The translations under genes and the position numbers were made by a program. Below the pieces are notes generated by a model. The model saw nothing but the letters and a program-made list of their open reading frames with translations. It had not been told where the DNA came from and made no database searches. This document shows, piece after piece, positions 46,500 through 55,823 of a DNA stretch of 64,000 bases. Source of the stretch: Peptostreptococcus faecalis (GTDB lineage Bacteria > Bacillota > Clostridia > Peptostreptococcales > Peptostreptococcaceae); NCBI RefSeq assembly GCF_900240845.1, contig NZ_OERU01000001.1, positions 1,013,079-1,077,078 on the forward strand, given 5' to 3'. Every line of letters begins with the position of its first letter. Position 1 is the stretch's first letter.

Positions 46500-47534
46500 T
46501 TGTCAGCGCTTAAAAAGTTAGTTATTTTTCTAGCTATATTAGTAATTGCACTGCCCGCATCGTTCGCAGGAGTAGTATATACAAAACTTCATAAAATGAA
46601 AATAGATGATGGATTTGAGATGCTAGAAACAAATAAGTATAAATTTGATGATGAGATAACAAATATATTACTTGTTGGAAGTGACGCTAGACCGGGAGAA
46701 GAACAATCAAGATCTGACGCTATGATGATTTTAACAGTCGATCGTAAAAACAACAAGCTCAAGCTTACTTCATTAGGAAGAGATACTTATGTAAATATAC
46801 CCGGGCACGGTTTTCAAAAGCTTACTCATGCTTATTCCTATGGTAAAGAAAAACTTCTTATAGACACTATAGAAGAAAACTTTGAACTTGATATACAAAA
46901 TTACGCCAAAGTCGACTTTATATCATTTATGGATATTGTTGATACTATTGGTGGAATTGAAGTAAATATTCTAAGTGGCGAACTACAAGAATTAAATAAA
47001 TTTATTTATGAATGTTATAAATTTGATAGAAATCACCCTGAACCAATTCAATATATTAAAAAACCGGGAACACAAACTCTCATGGGATATCAAGCTCTTT
47101 CTTTTGCAAGAATTAGGCATAATGATGGAACAATGGAAAGAGATAATAGACAGAGACTTGTTATAGAAGCAATATTAAAAAAGGCTAAAACAATGCCTGT
47201 ATCAAAGTATTCAAAACTTTTAAATGCAGTTCTTCCATATGTGACAACCAACATGGATCCTGCTGATATACTTTACCTAGCTAAAGATATACTTTCAATA
47301 GGAGATTTAAGTTTGGAAACATTGCAATTTCCTTTCCATCCTGAGAATGAAGTTAGACTTCAAGAAGCGGGATATGTAATACCTTATGAAAAATATGAAA
47401 ATAAGCTTCTTCATAATTTCATATTTGATGACAAGAAACCTACTAAGTTGGATATAGAAAACGCTGATAAAGATTGGGAAAAATCTGGTCAAAAATCTCA
47501 GTATATTTCAGATCCTGAGTATTCAAACAGATAA
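46500..47534 (+). CDS. LytR-CpsA-Psr (LCP) family wall-polymer ligase
   Basis: A 344-residue type II membrane protein with one N-terminal helix at about 7-27 and an extracellular LCP domain. The conserved VGSDARPG (59-66), SRSDAMMILTVD, the GRDTYV segment with Arg94 and Asp95, and FARIRHNDG with the late conserved Arg are present. LCP enzymes move lipid-linked anionic polymers onto peptidoglycan. The start is a TTG after AAGGAAGGTGA. It is a single-gene unit ended by a bidirectional terminator and is a paralogue of the gene at 48657. Confidence 0.93.
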   Translation: MSALKKLVIFLAILVIALPASFAGVVYTKLHKMKIDDGFEMLETNKYKFDDEITNILLVGSDARPGEEQSRSDAMMILTVDRKNNKLKLTSLGRDTYVNIPGHGFQKLTHAYSYGKEKLLIDTIEENFELDIQNYAKVDFISFMDIVDTIGGIEVNILSGELQELNKFIYECYKFDRNHPEPIQYIKKPGTQTLMGYQALSFARIRHNDGTMERDNRQRLVIEAILKKAKTMPVSKYSKLLNAVLPYVTTNMDPADILYLAKDILSIGDLSLETLQFPFHPENEVRLQEAGYVIPYEKYENKLLHNFIFDDKKPTKLDIENADKDWEKSGQKSQYISDPEYSNR

Positions 47535-47542
47535 ATAATAAT

Positions 47543-47576
47543 AAAAAAACGAGATTTTAAAATCTCGTTTTTTTTA
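47543..47576. terminator. Bidirectional terminator
   Basis: Stem AAAACGAGATTTT with its complement, flanked by A and T runs, between the convergent LCP and SDR genes. Confidence 0.92.
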
Positions 47577-47591
47577 TTATTTTCAAGTCAT

Positions 47592-48359
47592 CTAAATAGC
47601 TGTCCAACCACCATCAACATTTATTAACTGTCCAGTTGTGTAAGAAGAATATTCAGAAGCGAAATACAATACTGCTGTGTCTAACTCCCCTGTCTTACCA
47701 ATTCTTCCCATTGGGCAATATGCTTCAACTACATTTGCAAAAGCTTCGTTTTCAATAACAGCCTCTGTCATTTCAGATTCGAAATATGCTGGTCCAATAG
47801 AGTTTACTGTGATACCTTCTTTTGCCCATTCATTCGCAAGAGCTTTTGTCATCATCAATACAGCTCCTTTTGTTGTCGCATAGGCAGTCATCATATTAGA
47901 ATGAGCCATTGCTACTCTAGAGTGTATAGAACCTAAGTTTATAACTCTTCCGTATTTATTTTTTTTCATTATTTTTCCAACTTCTCTTACAACCTTGTAA
48001 ACTCCATCTATATTGGTCTTCATCATTCTTTCCCAAACTTCATCACTCATTGTGTCAGCAGGTTCTCCTATCCCAAGACCTGCATTATTTACTAAAATAT
48101 CAATTTTACCATAATGTTTTTCAATACTATCCACTGCATTTTTTATACTGTCACTATCTGTTACATCGCATTTTTGAACAAATATCTCATATCCTTTTGA
48201 TTCAAGGTCTTTTTTTACTTCTTCTAACTTTCCTTCTCTTCTCGCAACAAGAGCAAGTTTTGCTCCTTGGCTACCTAATGCGTGTGCAAACTGAACTCCT
48301 AGTCCACTAGATGCACCTGTTACCATTGCCACTCTTCCTGTTAAATCAAAGTAATTCAT
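47592..48359 (-). CDS. Short-chain dehydrogenase/reductase (classical SDR)
   Basis: A 255-residue cytoplasmic NAD(P)-dependent oxidoreductase. The cofactor motif TGASSGLG is at 14-21, NNAG at 91-94, catalytic Ser144, Tyr160 and Lys164, and the C-terminal LINVDGGW. It is closest in appearance to gluconate 5-dehydrogenase or 3-oxoacyl-ACP reductase-type SDRs, but the substrate is not predictable. It lies alone between two rightward LCP genes, transcribed against them. The ATG follows GGAGGAC. Confidence 0.92.
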   Translation of the reverse strand: MNYFDLTGRVAMVTGASSGLGVQFAHALGSQGAKLALVARREGKLEEVKKDLESKGYEIFVQKCDVTDSDSIKNAVDSIEKHYGKIDILVNNAGLGIGEPADTMSDEVWERMMKTNIDGVYKVVREVGKIMKKNKYGRVINLGSIHSRVAMAHSNMMTAYATTKGAVLMMTKALANEWAKEGITVNSIGPAYFESEMTEAVIENEAFANVVEAYCPMGRIGKTGELDTAVLYFASEYSSYTTGQLINVDGGWTAI

Positions 48360-48656
48360 AATGTCCTCCTTTAAAAATACTTAAATTTTTATCTAAACAT
48401 GCCAGCATATAAAACGTTTGCTTAATACAATTATAACCTCTTAAATCAGTTTTGTAAAATCTGTTTTTTTAATATCTTATATCTGTCTTCTAATTGTCAG
48501 TATTGTTAATTATATAATTAAATGATTCAAATAAAAAAGTTATTTCTCAACACTATATCAGTTAATATATCAGTTATGGATAATTTAATGTTTATATTAT
48601 AGAATTACATAGGAAGATATGTGAAATGAAATTTTATATAGAAAGGCAGGTGTAGT

Positions 48657-49628
48657 ATGTCTAAGTTAAAAAAGTTAATTATTTTTCTTTTATTTCTAGT
48701 TATATCTTTACCGATTGCTTCATTCGCTCTTACTTCAAATTTTTTAGGAGGTATGCATGACTCAAGCATCAATACTGAAAGCCTTGATGACTTGTCACAT
48801 TCAAATAGTGATGGAATACGAAATATATTAATCATGGGTTCTGACGCTAGAAAAGGTGAGGAAACATCTAGAACTGATTCTATGATGATATTGACAATAG
48901 ATAAGGTTCACAATGACATAAAAATCACATCACTTGCTAGGGATAGTTTTGTAAATATTCCAGGTCATGGAAAATCAAAATTGACACATGCATATGCATA
49001 TGGGAAAGAAAATCTATTGATTAAGACTATAGAGCAAAATTTTGATATAGATATAAATGATTTTGTACTAATCAACTTCGAATCTTTCATATCTATTATA
49101 GATACTATTGGTGGAGTTACAGTAGATGTTAAGCAAAGCGAGATTAACGAATTAAACAAGTTTATACCAGAAACTTATGAGTGGAGTACTAATGACAACA
49201 AAGGTAAAATGCAATTGATCAACTCTCCTGGCGAACAAAAGCTCAATGGCTATCAAGCTCTTTCTTTTGCGAGAATAAGACATAATGACAGTGCCTTTAA
49301 TAGAGATAATAGACAGAGAATGATTGTAATGAGTGTATTGAAAGAAGTCAAAAATACATCCTTATTAAAATATCCAAGCATATTAAAATCTGCGTCTCCA
49401 TACATAAAAACAAATATGAAAACAATTGATATGGTTAAATACGGTGTAAGTATATTGAGTATTGGAACTGACAATATTAAGCAAATGGAATTTCCAATAG
49501 TATCTTCTACCAAATATACAACTGGAGGAAATTATGGTAACTATGGTTGGGTTCTTAGATATGATCCTTATTCTGTAAAATTCTTAAAAGATTTCATATT
49601 TAATGACATTGAGTATAAGGAGAATTAA
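48657..49628 (+). CDS. LytR-CpsA-Psr (LCP) family wall-polymer ligase, second copy
   Basis: A 323-residue LCP protein with an N-terminal membrane helix at about 7-27. The same motifs as its paralogue appear: MGSDARKG, SRTDSMMILTID, LARDSF and FARIRHND. Two LCP genes a kilobase apart suggest partly redundant or polymer-specific transfer. The 297-base gap before it holds no gene and only AT-rich sequence. AGGTG precedes the ATG. A YdcF-family gene follows three bases after its stop. Confidence 0.93.
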   Translation: MSKLKKLIIFLLFLVISLPIASFALTSNFLGGMHDSSINTESLDDLSHSNSDGIRNILIMGSDARKGEETSRTDSMMILTIDKVHNDIKITSLARDSFVNIPGHGKSKLTHAYAYGKENLLIKTIEQNFDIDINDFVLINFESFISIIDTIGGVTVDVKQSEINELNKFIPETYEWSTNDNKGKMQLINSPGEQKLNGYQALSFARIRHNDSAFNRDNRQRMIVMSVLKEVKNTSLLKYPSILKSASPYIKTNMKTIDMVKYGVSILSIGTDNIKQMEFPIVSSTKYTTGGNYGNYGWVLRYDPYSVKFLKDFIFNDIEYKEN

Positions 49629-49630
49629 AT

Positions 49631-50203
49631 ATGCTAAATAGTTTTCGTATACTAAAACTTTTTATTCTATTTTCACTTATAGTATTCATTTTTTTAGAAT
49701 CGGTAATTTTTTTTGGAGGTAGAGATAACCACTCAAAAGATTCAAAATATATAATTGTTTTGGGTGCTAAGCTACATGGAAGCAGACCTTCAAAATCATT
49801 ACTGTACAGAATGGAAACAGCTCTAGAATACATGAAAAGACATCCAAAAACAATTTTAATTGCTACTGGAGGGCAAGGGTCAGATGAAACAATTCCTGAA
49901 TCAAAAGCAATATCTGATTATTTTATTAAAAATGGAATTGATAAATCTAGAATTTTAACGGAAAATAAATCAACAAACACATTTGAAAATCTTAAATTTG
50001 CTAGAAAATTAATTTCTCAAAATGGAAATATAAAGGTAAATATCGTTTCAAATAGATATCACTTATTTAGAGCTAAATTATTAGCTAGTAGGAATGGGTT
50101 TGAACCATACTCTATCCCAGCAAAAACTCCTAAATCGGTGATTCTTCAATCCTATTTGCGCGAATCTCTGGCATTAATAAAATCTTATCTACTTGATAGA
50201 TAA
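49631..50203 (+). CDS. YdcF/DUF218-family membrane protein
   Basis: A 190-residue protein with one N-terminal membrane helix (about 7-28) and an outer domain of the YdcF/SanA/DUF218 family: YIIVLGAKLHG, ATGGQGSDETIPES, the NTFENLKFA segment and VSNRYHLFRA. Family members are linked to envelope or polysaccharide processes but lack a settled enzymatic role. It is cotranscribed with the LCP gene, three bases apart, which supports a role in wall-polymer handling. Confidence 0.9.
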   Translation: MLNSFRILKLFILFSLIVFIFLESVIFFGGRDNHSKDSKYIIVLGAKLHGSRPSKSLLYRMETALEYMKRHPKTILIATGGQGSDETIPESKAISDYFIKNGIDKSRILTENKSTNTFENLKFARKLISQNGNIKVNIVSNRYHLFRAKLLASRNGFEPYSIPAKTPKSVILQSYLRESLALIKSYLLDR

Positions 50204-50246
50204 GATTTTATATAAAAAGACTACGGCATATGCCGTAGTCTTCTTA
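50180..50246. terminator. Two hairpins ending the LCP-YdcF transcript
   Basis: The first hairpin (AAAATCTTATCT with its complement around ACTTGAT-type loop) contains the stop codon. The second is a perfect palindrome at 50218-50241, AGACTACGGCATA with its complement. Both flank a T-rich stretch between convergent genes. Confidence 0.8.
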
Positions 50247-50295
50247 TATTGAAAAATATAGTTAATAATCATTCTATATTATTTGTATAATATAT

Positions 50296-52428
50296 TTAAT
50301 TATCTCTCATTTCGCCCTCTAATAAAGAGTATATTTTTTTGTAAGTATTTTCGTTTATACCTCCACCTATTTTATATACAAGACTTGCACTTCTAGGATT
50401 TAATACACTCGACTGATACTCTCCGACTGAGTTACCTGCTAATATCACAGGAGAGTCACTCCTTTGAGCAAACGCACTTACAGTTATTGCATCAATCGGT
50501 GCACTGGACCTAGTTAAAAAAGCTTTCCAAGAGAAAGTATCCTTATAAAATGTTTCAATTACTTTTGAGTTGGTTTCAATTCTATCTTTTCCATTAATTC
50601 TTTTATTTTTTAAATCTTTATTTAATGCTTTTTCTACTTGTGTTATCACATTATCCGATAGTACATCTGGACCTCCTATAAAGTATATGTTTTCTACATT
50701 CTTATTTTTTAACCATTCTAAATTGTCTTCACTCATACCATTTTTAGAAGATATTAATATAGGGTTCTTTTGATACCCTGCCTTTGAAGCTATTGATAAA
50801 ACATCGACCATAGCATCTTCACTGGCTATATAAATAGTATCTATAACATTTTTACTATCCATCCTATCAGCTACTTTCTTCGACTGCTCTTGAGCATTAA
50901 TTCCATATATTCTATCTATAAATATATTAGGTATCTTCTTTTCTATATTCTCGATGTCCGACCTCATAATAGAGTTGTCATTTCCTAGTATTATTAGATT
51001 TTCTACTCCAAGTCTTTTCATTTCATTTATTGTTGCATCACTTACTTTACCAGCAAAACTCAATAGAATAGGCGCGTCGTAACTTGCTGCAAGAGGGCTA
51101 GAAACAACTGAAGATACTAACTCGTTACCATTTACTAATATCGCTGTTTTCGATCCATTTGTCCATCCTCTTTGACTAATTTTTATAGCCGTTTCAGCTC
51201 TGTCTTGTCCCATAAGTTCACTTTGATATGGCTTTATTCTATCCCCAGTATTTACAGTATTCTCATACAAGCTCTTTAAATCATTGAAAACCTGATTTAT
51301 ATTCACAATATCCCTTGCTGAGAAGAACATACTGCCCTTAATCTCAGGGTATTTTCTATTTAGTTCAATTTGTTTTTTGATCTCTACTGCTACATTTTCA
51401 CCATTGTATTCTGACTGCCCATGTTTGTAAATTCCTTGACCAATATATAAGTCTACATTTGTACCTTTTACTTGCTCAGCCCACCATTTTACTAATGTAG
51501 CATAATCTGCTTTTGAATGACCTATTTTCCAATATACTTGAGGAACAACATAGTCTACTAAATTATTTTTTATCCAATATCTTGTATCTGCATATTGTTT
51601 TACGTAAGACTCTCCACCAGAAGTATTTGAACCATTAGGATCATTTGAAACATTTCTCCATATACCCGCTGGACTAACTCCGAAATCCACATCTGATTTT
51701 ATTGATTTTATACTGTCTTTTACTTGCTTAATCATGTTGTTGACATTATTACGTCTCCAATTATCCTTGCTCCCAGAACCATACTTTTTAAAAGTATCAT
51801 CATCAGGGAAATTTGCACCTGGATAAAAATAATCATCAAAATGTACACCATCGATATCATAATTTTTAACAACTTCAGAAACAGTTGCTACAATATATTT
51901 TACAACCTCTGGATTACCTGGATCATAATACCACTTATTATTGTACAATTTTGCCCAACCAGAATATTTATTTAATGCGTTATTTTTATCGCTTGATGAT
52001 TTATCAGAATACACAGATGCTCTATATGGATTAAACCATGCGTGTACTTTTATTCCTCTTTTATGCGACTCCTGAATTATGAACTGTAATGGATCATAAC
52101 CTGGAGATTTCCCTTGAGTTCCAGTTAAAAATCTTGACCATGGATTTATTTCTGATTTATATATTGCATCAGATTCCGGTCTTACTTGCACAACTGCTGT
52201 ATTGATACCAGCTTCTTTAAGTTTGTCTAAAAGAGCAACATATTCTCTTTTTTGTGCCTCTGGATTTCCATATGAACCTTTAGAAGGCCAGTCAATATTA
52301 TATACTGTAGAAATCCAAGCCGCCCTCATTTCGTTGTCATCAGCTTTAACAGAATTGTAACTGTTAGGTAAAATCAATGTTCCTATAGCTAGTACTGTGG
52401 CTGTGACTAAAGTGATTATTTTCTTCAT
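50296..52428 (-). CDS. Secreted glycosyl-hydrolase-like (DUF187/GHL10) protein with CWB2 repeats
   Basis: A 710-residue surface protein. The signal peptide is residues 1-29 (cleavage after VKA). The GHL10 domain spans about 33-370, with WISTVYNIDWPSK, NTAVVQVRPESDAIY, VHAWFNPYRAS, DGVHFDDYF and VVPQVYWKIG. Three CWB2 modules follow from about 405, as GQDRAETAI, RIYGINAQEQS and RINGKDRIETN, for attachment to a wall polymer. The enzymatic target is unknown; related YngK-type proteins may act on peptidoglycan or polysaccharide. It lies downstream of the NlpC/P60 gene on the same strand. Confidence 0.9.
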   Translation of the reverse strand: MKKIITLVTATVLAIGTLILPNSYNSVKADDNEMRAAWISTVYNIDWPSKGSYGNPEAQKREYVALLDKLKEAGINTAVVQVRPESDAIYKSEINPWSRFLTGTQGKSPGYDPLQFIIQESHKRGIKVHAWFNPYRASVYSDKSSSDKNNALNKYSGWAKLYNNKWYYDPGNPEVVKYIVATVSEVVKNYDIDGVHFDDYFYPGANFPDDDTFKKYGSGSKDNWRRNNVNNMIKQVKDSIKSIKSDVDFGVSPAGIWRNVSNDPNGSNTSGGESYVKQYADTRYWIKNNLVDYVVPQVYWKIGHSKADYATLVKWWAEQVKGTNVDLYIGQGIYKHGQSEYNGENVAVEIKKQIELNRKYPEIKGSMFFSARDIVNINQVFNDLKSLYENTVNTGDRIKPYQSELMGQDRAETAIKISQRGWTNGSKTAILVNGNELVSSVVSSPLAASYDAPILLSFAGKVSDATINEMKRLGVENLIILGNDNSIMRSDIENIEKKIPNIFIDRIYGINAQEQSKKVADRMDSKNVIDTIYIASEDAMVDVLSIASKAGYQKNPILISSKNGMSEDNLEWLKNKNVENIYFIGGPDVLSDNVITQVEKALNKDLKNKRINGKDRIETNSKVIETFYKDTFSWKAFLTRSSAPIDAITVSAFAQRSDSPVILAGNSVGEYQSSVLNPRSASLVYKIGGGINENTYKKIYSLLEGEMRDN

Positions 52429-52537
52429 ACATACCTCCTAAAAAATATTCTAAATACAACTACCATTATATTTATTTAATGACTAGTTTCTTTCATAATA
52501 CATAATAACATATATAGACCTTTTTGTTTTATTTTTA

Positions 52538-52566
52538 TAAAAAAAGACGAGGATTAACCCTCGTCT
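52538..52566 (-). terminator. Terminator of the NlpC/P60 gene
   Basis: Stem AGACGAGG with its complement (52545-52552 and 52559-52566), then a U run leftward, eight bases past the stop codon. Confidence 0.88.
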
Positions 52567-52573
52567 ACAAAAT

Positions 52574-54040
52574 TTATTTTATTACTCTTCTAGCAGATGT
52601 ATACTGACCTAACTTAGCTATTGTAACAGTCGTTCCAGGCTGAGGTGCATGTATATATTTACCATCACCTATATATAAACCTACATGATGTACTGGCGAT
52701 CCCCAGAATATTAAGTCTCCCGCTTTTAGGTCGTTTTTACTTACATACGAACCTACTGTAGCTTGATCTCTTGATACTCTTGGAAGCGATACGTTAGCTC
52801 CATTTTTAAATGAATACAACATCAATCCTGAGCAATCAAATGTATTTGGTCCTGTAGCTCCCCAAACGTAACGAGCTCCTATTTTCGATTTTGCAACCGC
52901 TATTACTTTATTAATTTTTTCTTGAGCAGGAGTTACAAATGTAGTATTTGGTACCCATCCTTCGACAGATCCATCTCCACTTTTGACCTTTACAAAACTT
53001 CCGCTATTAGAAATTATTTCTACTCCACTACCTTTGTATATATTACCAACTGTTTGTGAATTATTATCAGCACTCTTTTTTACAGCAACATTATTCAATA
53101 CAATATCTGTCTTTACAGAAGTATTTAATGATCCATCTGCATTAAACTTACATGTTTTACCATCAATATATTTAATAGTATTAGCATACATTACTCCACC
53201 TTGTCCAAAGTAGTATGTAACTCCATTGATAGTTCTCCACATATTTTCAGCTCTATTGAATGTATTTAAGAAGTAATATTTATTCTTACCTTCTTGGAAC
53301 CATCCTCTAGTCTTTTTACCATTTTCGTACTTATACCATTTTCCACCTTCTTTTAGAAGTCCGTTTTTAACAGTTGAAGATGCCTTTGATAAAGTTTCTT
53401 CCCCTAGTTTATATAAGTTTTCTTGTTCCTTTGTAACTACTCCAACTTCTTTGCTATTGTTTGGGGTAATCATATGACCATCTTTATTGAATTGATATAC
53501 TTTATTATCAATCTTTATTTTTTGATCTTTAACCATTACTCCATCTTTATTGAAGAAATATCTTTTTCCGTTTATTGTTCTCCACATATTCTGTGGCAAC
53601 TGGTATGTATTAATTATATAGTACTTGTTACCATTGTAATTAACCCACCCTTTTGTCTGAACATTTTTAACGTAAAAGTACCATTTTCCATTTTCTTTTA
53701 CAAATCCGTTAAAGCCTCCAGAACTACCTTTTATTGCTTTATCTTCTACAGATACTTCAAAAGTATTCTTTTCTTCATTATTGTTTGGTGCATTATTAGA
53801 TTCCAATGATTCACTTATATTGTTAGAATCGCTTCCTTCCACAGAACCATCAGAAATATTGTCATTAGCAATACCTTCATCCACAACTTCATTATTGTCT
53901 TGAGTTTGAGTGGCTGATATATATTCCGTCTGCTCTACATTATCAGCCAGCGATATTGCCTCACCGAAGCTAGACGAAATTATAAAGGTTGCCAAAACTA
54001 TTGCAATTACATTTTTATTCTTACCTTTTTTAAACTGCAT
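52574..54040 (-). CDS. NlpC/P60 endopeptidase with choline-binding-type repeats and SH3 domain
   Basis: A 488-residue exported wall hydrolase. A signal-like N-terminus (about 10-30) is followed by a Glu/Asn/Ser linker. Two blocks of CW_binding_1-type repeats follow, including the matched WRTINGKRYFF and WRTINGVTYYF. An SH3_3 domain ending in GWVPNTTFV comes next. The C-terminal NlpC/P60 domain has the catalytic triad Cys403 (FDCSGL), His452 (VHHVGLY) and His464 (YIHAPQ). It should cut the peptide stem of peptidoglycan. A longer frame starts at 54055, but GGAGGAGG lies five bases before the ATG at 54040. Confidence 0.93.
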   Translation of the reverse strand: MQFKKGKNKNVIAIVLATFIISSSFGEAISLADNVEQTEYISATQTQDNNEVVDEGIANDNISDGSVEGSDSNNISESLESNNAPNNNEEKNTFEVSVEDKAIKGSSGGFNGFVKENGKWYFYVKNVQTKGWVNYNGNKYYIINTYQLPQNMWRTINGKRYFFNKDGVMVKDQKIKIDNKVYQFNKDGHMITPNNSKEVGVVTKEQENLYKLGEETLSKASSTVKNGLLKEGGKWYKYENGKKTRGWFQEGKNKYYFLNTFNRAENMWRTINGVTYYFGQGGVMYANTIKYIDGKTCKFNADGSLNTSVKTDIVLNNVAVKKSADNNSQTVGNIYKGSGVEIISNSGSFVKVKSGDGSVEGWVPNTTFVTPAQEKINKVIAVAKSKIGARYVWGATGPNTFDCSGLMLYSFKNGANVSLPRVSRDQATVGSYVSKNDLKAGDLIFWGSPVHHVGLYIGDGKYIHAPQPGTTVTIAKLGQYTSARRVIK

Positions 54041-54079
54041 CACTGCCTCCTCCAAGTTAATTGTTATCCAACATGTTTT

Positions 54080-54108
54080 ATTTTAGCATAGTGTTTTCTA
54101 ATATGCAA
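54080..54108 (-). promoter_or_regulatory. Promoter of the NlpC/P60 gene
   Basis: TTGCAT (54108-54103), 17 bases, then extended -10 TGCTAAAAT (54088-54080); the best-formed promoter in the window. Confidence 0.7.
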
Positions 54109-54160
54109 GCAAAATATTACATTTTGTAACTTTTAAACTCAGATTTTGTTTCTTTTTTCT

Positions 54161-55720
54161 CTACTTTGTAACTTTTTTAAACTTACTTTTAACTCCATTT
54201 TTAGCTAAATTAAGCAACAGAGTGTATTCTTCTACCTTCATAAAATACATTACTATAGCATATACCAAGGCTCCAATAAGCACTGATAAACCTAGCTTAA
54301 TAACTTTTATAATTAAACCTCCTTGTAATAAAGGTGTAACCGCTCCAAAAACAAAAGTTACTACAACCGCCATAATTAAAGCTGATATTAAGCATTTAAT
54401 GAATACTATAATATTGCTTTTTGGGTTAAATTCTGTAATTTTTTTCTTCATACTTCTATTAAATAAGAATAATCCTATATAGGCAGATATTGCTGTTCCT
54501 AATGCTAACCCTTGATATCCAAAGGGTTTTATAAAAGCTAAATTCAAAATAATATTTAAAGCTATTGCTATTATACTATTTGTCATAGGTGTTTTACTAT
54601 CTTCTACTGAGTAAAATCCTCTAGACATTACATCTCTTAGAGCAAATGGTAACACTCCTGTTATATAAATGACCAATATATTAGCCGTCATAATAGTATC
54701 TTCTGGCTTAAATGCATTTCTTTGGAATAATACCTCAACAATAGGATTTGCTAATACAATGCATCCTATTATTACAGGAACAAGAGCTATAATTATAACA
54801 TTCATAGTCTTTACCATACTATCTACAAAGACTTGAATTTTATCAAGAACAACTAGACTCGAAAATTTAGGATACACTACTGACAAAATTGATGTTATAA
54901 AAAGTGCTTGCACAAATTCATACAGTCTCATTGCATAATTAAATGAAGCAACTACATTAGTTCCTAGTAAAGATGCCAGAGATTTATCTACAACTGCATT
55001 AATTTGATTTGCTCCAACTCCTATTACTACTGGAATTATCAATATCAACATATCCTTCATTATAGGATCATGTAGATCAATATTTCTCGAATATTTGTAT
55101 CCTTCTTTGTATACAAAAGGAACTTGAAATAAAGTTTTAGCAAGTATAGCAATTAATGTACCTACTATCAACACGACTGGACTCGTCTTTAAACTTATCA
55201 ATATAGACACTATTATTATTATGCTATACGGCATTCCTATCAGCCCTGGCACTACAAATCTTTTTTTAATCTGTAAAAAAGCAGTGAATATATTGGCTAG
55301 ACCTACAAATATTATACTTGGAAGCAATATCCTTGTATATTGCACGCATAGTTCATATACTTCTCCAGTATATCCTGGAGCAAATACTTTTACTAAAGGT
55401 TTTGCTCCTATTATACCTATTACAGATATTACTAGACATACTATTACCACTGTATTAATTACAGAGTTAAGAAATGCCATAGCTCTCTCTTCTGAATCTT
55501 CTTTGACTAATTTATTATATAATGGAATCAAGCTAGTAGCTAGTGCCGAACCTATTACTGCAAATAAAACTACTGGTATATTATTAGCAGTCGTATATAC
55601 CGCTGTATACGTACCTGTTCCATATGCAGATGCTAGAACAGAATCTCTAGCAAGTCCCAATATTTTTGACAGAATAGTTACTACCATTAATAAAAAGGTA
55701 GCCTTAACTGTTTTTGACAT
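54161..55720 (-). CDS. murJ: MurJ/MviN-family lipid flippase
   Basis: A 519-residue membrane protein with about 14 helices. It opens with the family signature TFLLMVVTILSKILGLARDS, then LASAYGTGTYTAVYTTANNIP, and has LPSIIFVGLANI and the RDVMSRGFYS block. MurJ flips lipid II to the outer face. Here it lies just downstream of a sugar-nucleotide gene in a polymer locus, so it may instead (or also) flip the polymer lipid intermediate, as proposed for the MviN-type flippase of the C. difficile anionic-polymer locus. No separate Wzx-type flippase is seen in the window. Confidence 0.9.
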   Translation of the reverse strand: MSKTVKATFLLMVVTILSKILGLARDSVLASAYGTGTYTAVYTTANNIPVVLFAVIGSALATSLIPLYNKLVKEDSEERAMAFLNSVINTVVIVCLVISVIGIIGAKPLVKVFAPGYTGEVYELCVQYTRILLPSIIFVGLANIFTAFLQIKKRFVVPGLIGMPYSIIIIVSILISLKTSPVVLIVGTLIAILAKTLFQVPFVYKEGYKYSRNIDLHDPIMKDMLILIIPVVIGVGANQINAVVDKSLASLLGTNVVASFNYAMRLYEFVQALFITSILSVVYPKFSSLVVLDKIQVFVDSMVKTMNVIIIALVPVIIGCIVLANPIVEVLFQRNAFKPEDTIMTANILVIYITGVLPFALRDVMSRGFYSVEDSKTPMTNSIIAIALNIILNLAFIKPFGYQGLALGTAISAYIGLFLFNRSMKKKITEFNPKSNIIVFIKCLISALIMAVVVTFVFGAVTPLLQGGLIIKVIKLGLSVLIGALVYAIVMYFMKVEEYTLLLNLAKNGVKSKFKKVTK

Positions 55721-55823
55721 AATTTACTCCTCTATATAATATCTAGAGAATCTCCAGATATTTCCCGTATTTAAATTTCGTTTATATTTATTTATATATA
55801 CTTACTTATTTATTTCTATCAAT

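Noticed and set aside
48360-48656. A gene or riboswitch in the 297-base gap before the second LCP gene.
   Set aside because: No good frame, conserved stem or terminator is visible; the sequence is AT-rich, with several weak -10-like matches that cannot be told apart.
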